Shown piece after piece: positions 54,055 through 63,715 of a DNA stretch of 64,000 bases. Source of the stretch: an uncultured Bacteroides sp. (GTDB lineage: Bacteria > Bacteroidota > Bacteroidia > Cytophagales > Cyclobacteriaceae). The stretch covers positions 620,001 through 684,000 of the forward strand of contig CABHOV010000046.1 of NCBI GenBank assembly GCA_902168185.1, in the 5' to 3' direction. The number at the start of each line of letters is the position of its first letter. Positions within the stretch are counted from its first letter, which is position 1. A model generated the notes under the pieces. The model had not been told where the DNA came from. It did no database searches and saw nothing but the letters and a program-made list of their open reading frames with translations. The position numbers and the translations under genes were made by a program.

Positions 54055-54441
54055 ATGAAAGCTATAGGACAAAAAATATGGGCGATTGCGGAGGGATATA
54101 TACCTTCATATAGTACAGGACCGGAACCAGCCATGACCAGTCATGAAACAGCCTGTATCCTGAATACAAGTGACGAAGTGGCGCATGTTACGTTTACACT
54201 ATATTTTAGTGATCAGGATCCGATTGGTCCGTATTTGATTGATGTTCCAGCGCGGCGCACCAAACATGTTCGGTTCAATGATCTTAAAGATCCTCAACCC
54301 GTTCCGCTTGCCACAGACTATGCGTGCCTGATTGAATCTGATGTACCCATTGTTGTGCAGCATACACGACTCGATAGCCGCCAGGCAGAAAATGCATTGC
54401 TCAGCACAATGGCATTCCCTGCATCGGGCTCTATACTATAG
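54055..54441 (+). CDS. Sensory rhodopsin transducer (ASRT)-like protein
   Basis: 128 residues that fit the Anabaena sensory rhodopsin transducer family along nearly the whole length: KIWAIAEGYIPSYSTGPEPAM, TSHETACILNTSDEVAHVTF, FSDQDPIGPY, VPARRTKHVRFNDL, and DVPIVVQHTRLDSRQAENAL. ASRT is a soluble beta-sandwich tetramer that binds a rhodopsin in Anabaena and is proposed to bind small molecules or DNA. No rhodopsin gene is in the window, so this member probably has another role. AGGAAAG before the start is a good ribosome binding site. Its stop overlaps the convergent LLM gene by 11 bp. Confidence 0.9.
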   Translation: MKAIGQKIWAIAEGYIPSYSTGPEPAMTSHETACILNTSDEVAHVTFTLYFSDQDPIGPYLIDVPARRTKHVRFNDLKDPQPVPLATDYACLIESDVPIVVQHTRLDSRQAENALLSTMAFPASGSIL

Positions 54442-55399
54442 ATTTCAACGCTGGTAAAACTTTTTCGCCAAAATCTTTTATGAATACCTCCTGGCTGCGA
54501 TTCACATTGTGTAACAACAGGTTTGTGAATCCAGCCTCTATATATTCAGCCAGCCAGTCCACATGCTGCTGAAGGGAAGAACTTACCAGCACTTTGCCTT
54601 CGAGCTCATGCAGATCAACACATTTACCGGCTGCATCAAATTGTGCAGGCGTTCGAAGTTCTGTCATCAAATCATTTTCAAAAATATTATTGCGCCACTG
54701 CAGCAACGCTTCACCACGTGCTTCTTCTTCAGTGCGATCATAGGAGAGCTGCACCTTTATATAGATCGGTTTGCCCTCGCCCCCACCCTGTATAAATTTA
54801 TCGCGCATGCGCTTTAAATCATCTACTGGTCGAGATGTTGTAATCAGTCCGTCAGCCCAGTTTGCAATCCACGCTGCCGTTTGCTCGGTAACCGCTGCCC
54901 CGATGAGCATTGGTTTCTTTGCGGGCAAAGTATATAGACGTGCCTCTTCAGTGACCACCAGCCCTTGCGTTGTAACAGTCTCACCAGCCCAAAGTCTTTC
55001 CAGAATGGTAGCACATTCAAGAAGTCGCATATTACGTTCAGTTTTAGAAGGCCAACGCGTTCCGGTAATATGTTCATTCAGGTTTTGTCCACTGCCGATA
55101 GCAATCCAGAAACGCTCCGGGTACATTTCAGCAAGTGTCGCACAAGCTTGTGCTATAATAGCGGGATGATACCGCTGACCGGGAGCATTTACAATTCCGA
55201 AATCAATGTTGCGGGTGGCCTGCAAAGCTGCGCCCAACCAAGACCATGCAAAGCCACTTTGTCCTTGCTGATCACTCCATGGAAAAAAATGATCGGACGA
55301 AAGCACAGACTGAAACCCGGCATCCTCTGCCTGAATTACCCACCGCAGCAACTCGCTGGGAAGAAATTGTTCGTGAGAAGCATGATATCCGATTCTCAT
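54431..55399 (-). CDS. LLM class flavin-dependent oxidoreductase (TIGR03885-like)
   Basis: 322 residues with the bacterial luciferase-like TIM barrel. The start MRIGYHASHEQFLPSELLRW, the segment FQSVLSSDHFFPWSDQQGQS and the cofactor-binding part FWIAIGSGQNLNEH match the TIGR03885 group, predicted to use FMN rather than F420. It lies 13 bp downstream of a GH13 gene on the same strand, so the pair is co-transcribed. The role in sugar metabolism, if any, is not known. Confidence 0.92.
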   Translation of the reverse strand: MRIGYHASHEQFLPSELLRWVIQAEDAGFQSVLSSDHFFPWSDQQGQSGFAWSWLGAALQATRNIDFGIVNAPGQRYHPAIIAQACATLAEMYPERFWIAIGSGQNLNEHITGTRWPSKTERNMRLLECATILERLWAGETVTTQGLVVTEEARLYTLPAKKPMLIGAAVTEQTAAWIANWADGLITTSRPVDDLKRMRDKFIQGGGEGKPIYIKVQLSYDRTEEEARGEALLQWRNNIFENDLMTELRTPAQFDAAGKCVDLHELEGKVLVSSSLQQHVDWLAEYIEAGFTNLLLHNVNRSQEVFIKDFGEKVLPALKSIV

Positions 55400-55412
55400 A
55401 TTTATACTATAT

Positions 55413-57014
55413 CTATACTGTCTTTAACCAAGCATATCCATACCGGCCAAGCAAAAGTTTGCTGCCGTTTATAACTCCATTGCCGAAGCAAGAAGTTAAC
55501 CTGCCCAATCCATCGGGTAACTCGCATGTAACAGGCGTTTCGCTCACATTGTGAAATGTAAGAAATCGCGTATTATACTCTTCATACATGAAAGCAATCA
55601 CTGCTTCATGTTCAGAGTCAAGCATCACAAATTTACTCATGCTGGTAACGTTCAGTTCCTTCCTGCAATGTATCATCCGCCTCATCCAGTGCAGCATGGA
55701 GTTATTCTCTTCAAGTTGGCGGGCTACATTTACGTTTTCAAATCCGAAATCACCTCCGCTGATTACCGGAGTAACCAACGCATGCGTCTTTGCCGTGGAA
55801 AATCCGCCATTCACTCCAGACGACCACTGCATCACTGTTCGAATACTTTCTCTTCCCTTCAAATGTAAATTTTCTCCCATCCCGATTTCATCGCCATAGC
55901 GGATGAGTGATGTACCCGGCAAACTAAACATCAGACTATACATGACCTCAATCTTCTGGCGGTCGTTGTTCAACATCGGTGCCAATCGCCTGCGTATACC
56001 ACGTCCATAGATTCGCATTCTTTCTTCCGGGGCGAATACATTGAAAACTTCCTCGCGTTCTTCCGGCTTTAATTTGCCAAGATTCAATTCATCATGTTTG
56101 CGTATAAAATTCACGTAGTTACATGACGATGGTATAGGTATAGCAGCAAGTTGCTGAATTGCTTTTTTCAATGGTATAGTGGTATGCGTTGCCAGTGCAT
56201 GAAATACATATTGGTTGGATATAAAATCAAAAAGTAAATGCATCCGGTCGCCTTTTCCAAAATACCGGGAGAGCTTTTCTATATCATCATTCGCTTCTGC
56301 CAGCAACACTGCCGAGGGATTCGATTCTTCAATCCATCGCCTCATGTCGTTCATAATCGTTTCGTTGTCGGTTGGCTGTGGCTGATGTGGAAGATCTACC
56401 TGGATGAGTATATGTACAGCATCGACACGAAAGCCTGCTATACCTTGTTCAAGCCAAAATTTCATGATGCGTCTGATCTCTTCCTTGACTTTCGCATTGT
56501 GAACGTTCAAGTCTGGCTGCTCTTTATAGAAGCGATGTAAATAGTATTGCCCTGCCTGTTCATTCCACGACCACGTTTGGTCTTCTTCTCCTGGAAAGAT
56601 TGTTTCATGCTTTCCTTCGGGAATATGATCGGACCATATATAGTACTCGCGATAGGGAGACTGACGATCGCGGCATGCTTCCTGGAACCACGGATGTTGC
56701 TCCGAAGTGTGATTTACCACAAGGTCTATCAAAACATATATACCATTTTGCTTCGCTTCCTTCACGAACTCCTGAAAGTCATGAAATGTACCTAACCTGC
56801 TATCTACGGAAGTGAAATCTGAAACATCATAACCGTTGTCGCGATTGGGAGATGGGTAAAACGGAAGCAACCAGAGACAATCTATACCCAGTTGTTTCAA
56901 GTAGGGTAATTTCTGTGTGAGTCCTCTGAAGTCACCTATACCATCACCATCAGAATCAAAAAAAGTTTCAACATCAAGCGAATATATCGTAACGGATTTA
57001 TACCATAAGTCCAC
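55413..57014 (-). CDS. GH13 family alpha-glucosidase/trehalose synthase-like enzyme
   Basis: 533 residues from GTG 57014; no ATG is available before the conserved start VTIYSLDVETFFDSDGDGIGD. The (beta/alpha)8 barrel has GIDCLWLLPFYPSP, DLVVNHTSEQHPWF, then catalytic nucleophile Asp198 (GFRVDAVH), acid/base Glu240 (VLLAEAND) and Asp308 (RKHDEL). The pattern is closest to trehalose synthases and related amylases of GH13 subfamily 16, although those are often longer. Cytoplasmic, no signal peptide. It probably acts on maltose, trehalose or short alpha-glucans, in an operon with an LLM oxidoreductase. Confidence 0.9.
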   Translation of the reverse strand: MDLWYKSVTIYSLDVETFFDSDGDGIGDFRGLTQKLPYLKQLGIDCLWLLPFYPSPNRDNGYDVSDFTSVDSRLGTFHDFQEFVKEAKQNGIYVLIDLVVNHTSEQHPWFQEACRDRQSPYREYYIWSDHIPEGKHETIFPGEEDQTWSWNEQAGQYYLHRFYKEQPDLNVHNAKVKEEIRRIMKFWLEQGIAGFRVDAVHILIQVDLPHQPQPTDNETIMNDMRRWIEESNPSAVLLAEANDDIEKLSRYFGKGDRMHLLFDFISNQYVFHALATHTTIPLKKAIQQLAAIPIPSSCNYVNFIRKHDELNLGKLKPEEREEVFNVFAPEERMRIYGRGIRRRLAPMLNNDRQKIEVMYSLMFSLPGTSLIRYGDEIGMGENLHLKGRESIRTVMQWSSGVNGGFSTAKTHALVTPVISGGDFGFENVNVARQLEENNSMLHWMRRMIHCRKELNVTSMSKFVMLDSEHEAVIAFMYEEYNTRFLTFHNVSETPVTCELPDGLGRLTSCFGNGVINGSKLLLGRYGYAWLKTV

Positions 57015-57107
57015 GGTCGTGCGTAAAAGTTAAATGAGTCGATAATATACAGTAAGATTGTGTATAGTATACCCTATACTTGGTGTATTCTCTTTGTTTT
57101 ATGATTC

Positions 57108-57353
57108 TTATGCCTCTTCGACAATGAGCGATAACACGATGTGACTGTCGTCTATCTTCTCATCAATTACGATTGGCTCGGAGACAATTTTTGCCATCGC
57201 AGTTTTATCCGCGAACGTGATTTTTACAGGGCTTCCTTTTTCAATGCGCTTTTGCTCATCGTTGGATACGGTAACACGCACTTGTATAGAATTCCCCTCT
57301 TTCAAATCACGAAAGGATATTTCATCGGTAATTGGAACATCAATGGTCTGCAT
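57108..57353 (-). CDS. Small protein of unknown function
   Basis: 81 residues from ATG 57353, strand-rich (ISFRDLKEGNSIQVRVTVSN, KGSPVKITFADKTAMAKIVSE) and acidic at the end. The pattern looks like a small beta-barrel of OB or ASCH type, but no family could be named. No signal peptide. It stands alone, 94 bp upstream of the GH13 gene on the same strand. Codon use looks like that of its neighbours, and the length and clean ATG support a real gene. Confidence 0.6.
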   Translation of the reverse strand: MQTIDVPITDEISFRDLKEGNSIQVRVTVSNDEQKRIEKGSPVKITFADKTAMAKIVSEPIVIDEKIDDSHIVLSLIVEEA

Positions 57354-57466
57354 AACTAAAAATCGTTACGTTAAAAAAATCATTTTTACATTTCTACCCG
57401 GTACTGCACCGTGTTCATTACTAAGTAAAAAATCATACCGTTGATATTCTGCAGCATGTATATAAA

Positions 57467-57502
57467 AAAAGCACCTGTGATCCGCAGACCACAGGTGCTT
57501 TT
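57467..57502 (-). terminator. Terminator of the RND efflux operon
   Basis: Perfect stem AAAAGCACCTGTG / CACAGGTGCTTTT with a 10-nt loop. On the minus strand it is followed by a run of seven T. It ends the tolC-RND-adaptor operon, whose last stop is at 57534. Confidence 0.92.
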
Positions 57503-57533
57503 ATGAATTGATTTATACGTATTTCTTTATCTG

Positions 57534-58664
57534 CTACACTTTACTTTTTGTACTAACTGTTGTGCCATCTTTAATTTCCTCAGAACCTGTAGCAACAATT
57601 TTATCGCCTGGATTTAAATCACCAAAGATTTCCGTTTTTCCCTCGGAAGTACGTCCGATTTTTACTACGATACGTTCCGTCTTTGCATCTTTCACACGGA
57701 TCACAAAAATACCTTCAGCTGAATTGAGCACCGCAGCTTTGGGAACAATGAATGTACTATCGCGTGCCGGCAGTGGTATCGTTACATCAGCTACCATGCC
57801 TGGCAATAACTTCTTGTCATCATTCTGAACATCCATCTCCACGCGCTCTGCACGCAGCCTTGTATCAAGCGCCCGGGCTTGTCTCTTTACAGTTGCCTTG
57901 AAAGTACTTTGTGGCAATGCCTTTACCTGGAAACTTACTTCATCATTCTGTTGCAGATATGATATATAGGCTTCGGGCACGGATACCACCAGTCGCAAAT
58001 GTTTTTGCTCTTGCAGTGTAAATAGCGGACGCTCCGATCCTCTTCCGGAAGGACCTACATATGCACCGGGATTTACATTGCGCGCTGTGATCACACCATT
58101 AAACGGTGCGCGAATTTGCAGGTAATCAAGGTTGTTTGAAATTTCACGATACCCGGCTTTCGCTGCCTGTAATTGATCATAGTCGGAATTCATACGTGCT
58201 TGTGCCTGATCGAGATCGTTCGGAGATATAGTCCCCGGAGTCTTACTCGTTTCAAGTAAACGCTCATAGCTTGCTTTGCTTGCTTTATATACTGACTCTT
58301 GTGATTTCCAACGCGACTCTGCTCCTGCTAACCGTGATGTAATTTCAGGTGCGTCCAGTGACACCAGCAGCTGACCTTCTTTTACCTCAGAGCCTACATC
58401 TACGTGTAACTTTTTAACGAAACTTGTTTCGTGCGCATATAGGTCTACTTGTTGAAACGAGAATAACTCTCCAGGTATTTGTATTTCAGTAGATAACATA
58501 CCTTTCTCCAATGAGAATGTCTCCACAACAGGAATAACAGGTCCTGCCGTTTTTTTTGTGGAAGCGTTCCCTTCCGAATGGCTGCAGCGACTGAATATAC
58601 TCATCAGTATGGCAACACTCAGTGCAGTTTGTAAAAGTTTTATAGGGTGGTTATTTCGTTTCAT
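57534..58664 (-). CDS. Efflux RND transporter periplasmic adaptor (membrane fusion) subunit
   Basis: 376 residues from ATG 58664, which overlaps the end of the RND gene by 14 bp; a longer frame to 58781 lies wholly inside that gene and is unlikely. The N-terminus is a lipoprotein signal (ILMSIFSRC, Cys27). The HlyD-type fold shows the barrel-sandwich pair HVDVGSEVKEGQLLVSLD and LQIRAPFNGVITARNVNPG, a coiled-coil hairpin between them, and a beta-barrel with FKATVKRQARALDTRLRAER. It joins the inner-membrane pump to TolC. Confidence 0.95.
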   Translation of the reverse strand: MKRNNHPIKLLQTALSVAILMSIFSRCSHSEGNASTKKTAGPVIPVVETFSLEKGMLSTEIQIPGELFSFQQVDLYAHETSFVKKLHVDVGSEVKEGQLLVSLDAPEITSRLAGAESRWKSQESVYKASKASYERLLETSKTPGTISPNDLDQAQARMNSDYDQLQAAKAGYREISNNLDYLQIRAPFNGVITARNVNPGAYVGPSGRGSERPLFTLQEQKHLRLVVSVPEAYISYLQQNDEVSFQVKALPQSTFKATVKRQARALDTRLRAERVEMDVQNDDKKLLPGMVADVTIPLPARDSTFIVPKAAVLNSAEGIFVIRVKDAKTERIVVKIGRTSEGKTEIFGDLNPGDKIVATGSEEIKDGTTVSTKSKV

Positions 58665-61600
58665 ACGCTGACGGTATATAGTGTTTACTTTCTTTATCTT
58701 CCGGATCAAGTGATACTGATTGTATAGAGGTCCTTTCCTGTAACCATGCAAATACAAGCGGTAATATAAGCAATGCAGCAAAGGTAGAGGCGATCAATCC
58801 ACCAATCACGGCACGCGCCAGTGGTGCGACCTGGTCTCCTCCCTCACCATGGCCGATGGCCATCGGAAGCATCCCCACAATCATCGCTATACTGGTCATT
58901 ACTATAGGACGCAATCTCAGGGCTGCTGCTTCTTTTGCAGAATCCCATGCTATACCATTTATTTTACGAAGCTGCTCGGCATTGGTAATGAGCAACACCG
59001 CGTTGGCGATGGATACACCTACTGACATAATTATACCCATATAGGATTGCAGGTTCAGTGTCGAACCTGTCATCAGCAACACGAGCAGTGCTCCTAAAAT
59101 TACTGCAGGTACTGTTGTAAGTACTACCAGTGAAACTTTAAACGACTGGAAGTTTGCAGCCAGCATCAGGAAGATCACAATGATGGCGACCAGCAAACCA
59201 GATTGAAGACTGTCCAATGTTTCGGTTAGTACCTGACTGAGACCAATCGTTTCGATGCTGAGCCCGCGTGGCAATTCACCTATAGATGCAATTGCTTCTT
59301 GTACATCGGTCGTAGCCGTGCCAAGATCTTTATCGTTGATGTTTGCAGTGACCGACAAGATAGGCATAGCTCCTAAGTTGTCGTTCTCACCATATATAGT
59401 ATCGGTTTCCACCGTAGCGACATCGGCAAGTATAGGCCTCGTTGTATTTCGCAATACCGGGATCTGTCCAATATCATCTACAGAGTTCATTTTATTTTCA
59501 GGCACCTGTACTTGCACGCTATAGCTCAAGCCGGCTTTCTCATCCAGCCATACATTCTTCTCGGTATAGCGTGAGGATGAAGTGGAGGCAATCAATGAGC
59601 GGGATATATCTGTCATATCAACCCCCAGCTGCGCGGCACGGATTCGATCGATCGTTATATTCAGAGCCGGATAACTTATAGACTGCGCAATCTGTACATC
59701 GCGCAGGTATGGAATCGCTTTCAGCTTCTCTACAATCTTCCGCGCATATACTTCGTTTTGTGCTTTGTTACGACTCCCTACCCGTACTTCTATAGGTGTT
59801 GGCGATCCCTGACTCAGAATCTTATCAGTAAGTTCAATCGGTTCGAACGACAAGCGTATTTCGGGCATTTGCTTTTTCATCTCCTCACGGAATCTTTCCT
59901 TCAATTCGTCCATGGTACCCTCAAAGTCTTCTGTCAAGCTTACCTGCCATACCGTTTCATGCGGACCGTTGGTAAACAGATATATAGGGCTGATCGAAAA
60001 TAACGCAGGGTGCTGTCCTACATATGCAGAGCTTACTGCAATCTTCTCCTTCCCTACCAATGATTCGAGTATACGGGTTGCCTTGTTTAGTTTTTCTTCT
60101 GTGCGTTCAATACGTGTTCCATCCGGAGCACGAAGGCGCACCTGGAACTGACCTGAATTAACCTTTGGTAATACATCACGCCCTATATTCATCAGCAACA
60201 ATACGGCTGCTCCCATTACTGTGACCACATATATAATGACAATGAGTTTACGATATGGAAATACGCGTTCCAAAAATGATATGAAGCGATTTCTAAACCG
60301 GTCGAAACGCGATACTTTGCCACCGCTATCATGCGCGGCATGTTCGAGTAAATGTATCTTCTGTTGTCCTGCATCGAGCGAAGGATCGAACTTTACACCG
60401 GGATGATCTTTCGTATGATCCTTCATCAGCCAGTTCGCCATCACCGGTACAAATGTCTGCGAGAGTAAATATGAAGTGATCATGGAGAACCCGATTGCCA
60501 GGGCGAGTGGAAGGAATAAAGATCCTGGTATGCCTTTCATCGAGAGCGCAGGAGCAAACACTGCCAGTATACAAAACAGGATGAGCAATTTCGGAAAAGC
60601 AATTTCTTTACAGGCGTCCCATATAGCCAGTGCTTTCGGTTTACCCATCGCCATGTGCTGGTGAATGTTCTCGATCGTTACTGTGGACTCATCTACCAAT
60701 ATACCAATCGCCAGCGACAGTCCGCTCAACGTCATAATGTTTATAGTCTGTCCAAAGAGTTCCAGGAAGAGTACACCGGATATAATAGAAGTAGGAATAG
60801 TAAGTATAACAATTAATGCACCGCGTAAGTCACCCAGGAATAATACGACCATCAATCCCGTAAGGATTGCTCCAATGATCCCTTCGCTCATCAAACTTTT
60901 TACCGCGTTGATTACATACGTTGACTGATCGAACTCATAAGAGAGTGTTACATCTTCCGGAAGCTGCGCCTGAAATTTGGGAATATTCTTCTTGAGATTC
61001 TGTACTACTTCCCATGTAGAGGCATCTGCAGACTTCGCTATATTTAAATATACCGATCGCTTGCCATTCACTTGCGCATAGCCCACCGTTATATCGGCAC
61101 CATCTTCTACGGTAGCAACATCACCCAGATACAAATTTTCCACCCCTCCTTTGAATAAAGGTATCTTTTCAAAATCCTTTATAGTCTTGATGATTGTGTT
61201 GGAAGGTGTCAGGTAATTATAGTCTCCTATACGTACGTTACCGGAAGGTGTAGTTTGGTTATTCAACCGAAGTGCTTCTACCAACTGATCGGGCGTAAGA
61301 TTGTGTGAACGCATCAATTCCGGATCGGCTTTGATAACGATGGTACGAATGTTACCGCCAAAGGGTGGTGGTGCTACCAATCCCGGAATAGAAGTAAACG
61401 ATGCGCGCACATATACATTGGCGAGATCGAGCAATTCATTATTGGATCGGATGGGACTGCTTAACACCAACTGTCCTACGGGAAGTGTTGATGCATCAAA
61501 CCGAATGATGAACGGAGGCTGCGATCCCGGCGGAAATATAGCTTGAATCCGGTTGGCAAAAGCACTCAGCTCGGCCGCTGCCTGCGCCATGTTTGTCCCT

Positions 61601-61890
61601 GGATAAAATGTAATTTTCATCAGGGTTAAGCCCTGTATATTTCGGGTCTCTATCGTCTTTACACCATTTACAAAGAGCATGATGTTGATATACTGCTTGC
61701 CGAAAAATGCTTCCATCTGTGAAGGAGTATATCCTCCGAACGGATGCGACAGGTATATTACCGGCAGGTTCATGGCAGGAAATATATCTACCTTGATGGT
61801 GCGCACAGCATTTATTCCGAAGAATAACATGCCGGCTACCAATACTAAAATGGTAATGGGTTTACGAAGGGCGGATCGTATTAAATTCAT
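58651..61890 (-). CDS. Efflux RND transporter permease subunit
   Basis: 1079 residues with the full RND (AcrB-like) layout: twelve membrane helices in two halves and two large periplasmic loops (about 35-330 and 560-880). The N-terminus IRSALRKPITILVLVAGMLFFG is typical. Helix 4 carries ILVDESTVTIENI with the acidic residue of the proton path, and the late helices contain GVSIANAVLLITNAEQL. The closing segment has MTSIAMIVGMLPMAIGHGEG. It overlaps tolC upstream by four bases (ATGA) and the adaptor gene downstream by 14. Likely substrates are drugs, metals or toxins; the HAE-type pattern does not tell which. Confidence 0.96.
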   Translation of the reverse strand: MNLIRSALRKPITILVLVAGMLFFGINAVRTIKVDIFPAMNLPVIYLSHPFGGYTPSQMEAFFGKQYINIMLFVNGVKTIETRNIQGLTLMKITFYPGTNMAQAAAELSAFANRIQAIFPPGSQPPFIIRFDASTLPVGQLVLSSPIRSNNELLDLANVYVRASFTSIPGLVAPPPFGGNIRTIVIKADPELMRSHNLTPDQLVEALRLNNQTTPSGNVRIGDYNYLTPSNTIIKTIKDFEKIPLFKGGVENLYLGDVATVEDGADITVGYAQVNGKRSVYLNIAKSADASTWEVVQNLKKNIPKFQAQLPEDVTLSYEFDQSTYVINAVKSLMSEGIIGAILTGLMVVLFLGDLRGALIVILTIPTSIISGVLFLELFGQTINIMTLSGLSLAIGILVDESTVTIENIHQHMAMGKPKALAIWDACKEIAFPKLLILFCILAVFAPALSMKGIPGSLFLPLALAIGFSMITSYLLSQTFVPVMANWLMKDHTKDHPGVKFDPSLDAGQQKIHLLEHAAHDSGGKVSRFDRFRNRFISFLERVFPYRKLIVIIYVVTVMGAAVLLLMNIGRDVLPKVNSGQFQVRLRAPDGTRIERTEEKLNKATRILESLVGKEKIAVSSAYVGQHPALFSISPIYLFTNGPHETVWQVSLTEDFEGTMDELKERFREEMKKQMPEIRLSFEPIELTDKILSQGSPTPIEVRVGSRNKAQNEVYARKIVEKLKAIPYLRDVQIAQSISYPALNITIDRIRAAQLGVDMTDISRSLIASTSSSRYTEKNVWLDEKAGLSYSVQVQVPENKMNSVDDIGQIPVLRNTTRPILADVATVETDTIYGENDNLGAMPILSVTANINDKDLGTATTDVQEAIASIGELPRGLSIETIGLSQVLTETLDSLQSGLLVAIIVIFLMLAANFQSFKVSLVVLTTVPAVILGALLVLLMTGSTLNLQSYMGIIMSVGVSIANAVLLITNAEQLRKINGIAWDSAKEAAALRLRPIVMTSIAMIVGMLPMAIGHGEGGDQVAPLARAVIGGLIASTFAALLILPLVFAWLQERTSIQSVSLDPEDKESKHYIPSAYETK

Positions 61891-63341
61891 TGCGCTTGTG
61901 CCTGGTTACTGAATAAATTAAAATCTCCGGAGGCAGCAGCTTTAAGTAAAAGTGCTTGCCATACATTGAGGAATGCAACGCTCCTGTCAATCTCTGCACG
62001 GTTCAACGCGTAGATCGCCTGCTGTAAGTCAACAAGTGTAGTAAGGCCGTTCTTATATAGTACACTCTTTTGTATATAGGCATCGGAAGCAGCCTGATAT
62101 TGGAGTGGAACTTCCCGTATACTGAGTAAGCTATTTTCGATACGCTGATCTGCAAGAATCAATTCACTTTGCAATTGTACCGATACCTGGTCATATTCAT
62201 TTCTATAGGCTTCGCTTATAAACTGCTGCGACCTGGCCTGCTGCCGTACTTTTAACGGACTCACTAAATTCCACGACAAGCTTACACCGGCTACATAATT
62301 ATAGCGCGATGGATTTATACCATCGGAATAACTTTTAGAAAAGCGATCGGGAAACTCAGGTGTATAGTTATAGTCAAAACCCGAAGCACGCGCCTGATAT
62401 ACACCGAAGAGTGTTAAGCCCGGCATGATGCTTCGTTTCACAAGCCTCGTATTTTTTTCAGCCTGGTTGATGCGCGCCTGGTAAAATTTTACCTGCGGAT
62501 TCTGCGCCATTGTAACATCCGTAGTAAATATAGTCGGTGTTCGTGTAAAGAATGAAGTATCAAGTATAGACTCCACTTGATTCATGGCGAGAAGTTGTGC
62601 GAACTGACTACGCACTTGTTGTTCATTGTTGCGCAAGTCGATCAACGAAAGCTTCGCGCGTGATACTTCTGCATTTGCCAGTGCCGAGTCTACACCTGGA
62701 TTCAACCCTGACAGTGCGCGGGCGCGAACTGTCCTCTGTACAATTTCGGCACGTGTAAGATTAGACTGTGCTGTGCGAATCAATTGCTGTGCTACCAACA
62801 AGTTGAGATACGCTCCTGATATTTTTATACGGTGTATAAATTCTTCCTGGGCAAGATCTGCCGAGTCGCGTGATACTTGTGCTTTCGCTGCGTCTATGCG
62901 CGACCTTACACGACCGAATGTAAATACCTCCCAGTTGGTACTCACTATATAGAGTGCACCGAACGCTGCGTTCCAGCTTTCTTTCTCATATACAGGACCA
63001 GCCGATGCCACCCCCAATACACCTACCGCACCCAGCGGACCAAATTGTCCGTTTATAGTTCCGTAGTTTTGTTGAACAGCTGCGATAACATTCGGCAGGT
63101 ATTCATTGCGCGCATTCCTAGTGAGTGCTTCGGATGATTGAAGGTAATTTCGCTTCGCCTGAATTCGCTGGAAATTTTTGACCCCGATCTGAAGTGCTTC
63201 ATCCAGCGATAAAGATGGCCGGGTTTCCTGGGCACGAATGTCAGTCAGTAAAAAACAGGTTAGTATAAAAATCCAAATCGAACGGGAAAACGTACGAAAG
63301 GTTGGTGGTGCAGCCATCGCTGCTCGCATTTCAGTTTGCAT
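61887..63341 (-). CDS. TolC family outer membrane protein
   Basis: 484 residues from ATG 63341, chosen because GTAAGAAA lies right before it and a signal peptide (SIWIFILTCFLLTDIRAQ) follows; an ATG at 63473 would add 44 residues of unusual composition. The body is two OEP repeats: LSLDEALQIGVKNFQRIQAK and NAFGALYIVSTNWEVFTFGR in the first, and SLSWNLVSPLKVRQQARSQQ in the second. It forms the outer-membrane channel of the tripartite pump. It is the first gene of the operon. Confidence 0.94.
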   Translation of the reverse strand: MQTEMRAAMAAPPTFRTFSRSIWIFILTCFLLTDIRAQETRPSLSLDEALQIGVKNFQRIQAKRNYLQSSEALTRNARNEYLPNVIAAVQQNYGTINGQFGPLGAVGVLGVASAGPVYEKESWNAAFGALYIVSTNWEVFTFGRVRSRIDAAKAQVSRDSADLAQEEFIHRIKISGAYLNLLVAQQLIRTAQSNLTRAEIVQRTVRARALSGLNPGVDSALANAEVSRAKLSLIDLRNNEQQVRSQFAQLLAMNQVESILDTSFFTRTPTIFTTDVTMAQNPQVKFYQARINQAEKNTRLVKRSIMPGLTLFGVYQARASGFDYNYTPEFPDRFSKSYSDGINPSRYNYVAGVSLSWNLVSPLKVRQQARSQQFISEAYRNEYDQVSVQLQSELILADQRIENSLLSIREVPLQYQAASDAYIQKSVLYKNGLTTLVDLQQAIYALNRAEIDRSVAFLNVWQALLLKAAASGDFNLFSNQAQAQ

Positions 63342-63715
63342 TTTCTTACGTAAATCAGAAAGTATATTTAAAAATGGCGTATACCCGTACTGTTGTAGCA
63401 ATCGATTTCTATAGGTATAGCTTGTGTGATGGGAAGTGCTAAAGCGTTTATCCTTATGATTTGTCTTCACCATTCGTTGTTCTTACTAAAGAAAGTCAGA
63501 TTGAAATCCGATGCGTGAAAGCGGATTGCTGTAACCGAAATTATATACGGTATGCAAGGCCACCTTGCTTTTTTACAGCATCGGTTATTCGTAGTTAATT
63601 CAAGGAGGATTTAGGTGACAGGTCTTTCTGGAGGCCTGCTATGGGGAACAAAGGTATAAGTATGTCGTTTTCTCAAGCTTATACATTTCAAACTAAAAAT
63701 TATAAAATTCAAACA
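63342..63715. other. Intergenic region between the AraC-type gene and the efflux operon
   Basis: 374 bp on the upstream side of tolC. It holds the presumed promoter of the efflux operon; a weak -7-like TAATTTCG on the minus strand occurs but without a good -33 box. No gene, hairpin or clear regulator site was recognised. A plus-strand frame at 63641-63841 runs antisense to the AraC-type gene and is not supported. Confidence 0.5.

Noticed and set aside
58665-58781. 39-residue N-terminal extension of the efflux adaptor
   Set aside because: It lies entirely within the RND gene, while ATG 58664 gives a proper lipoprotein signal.
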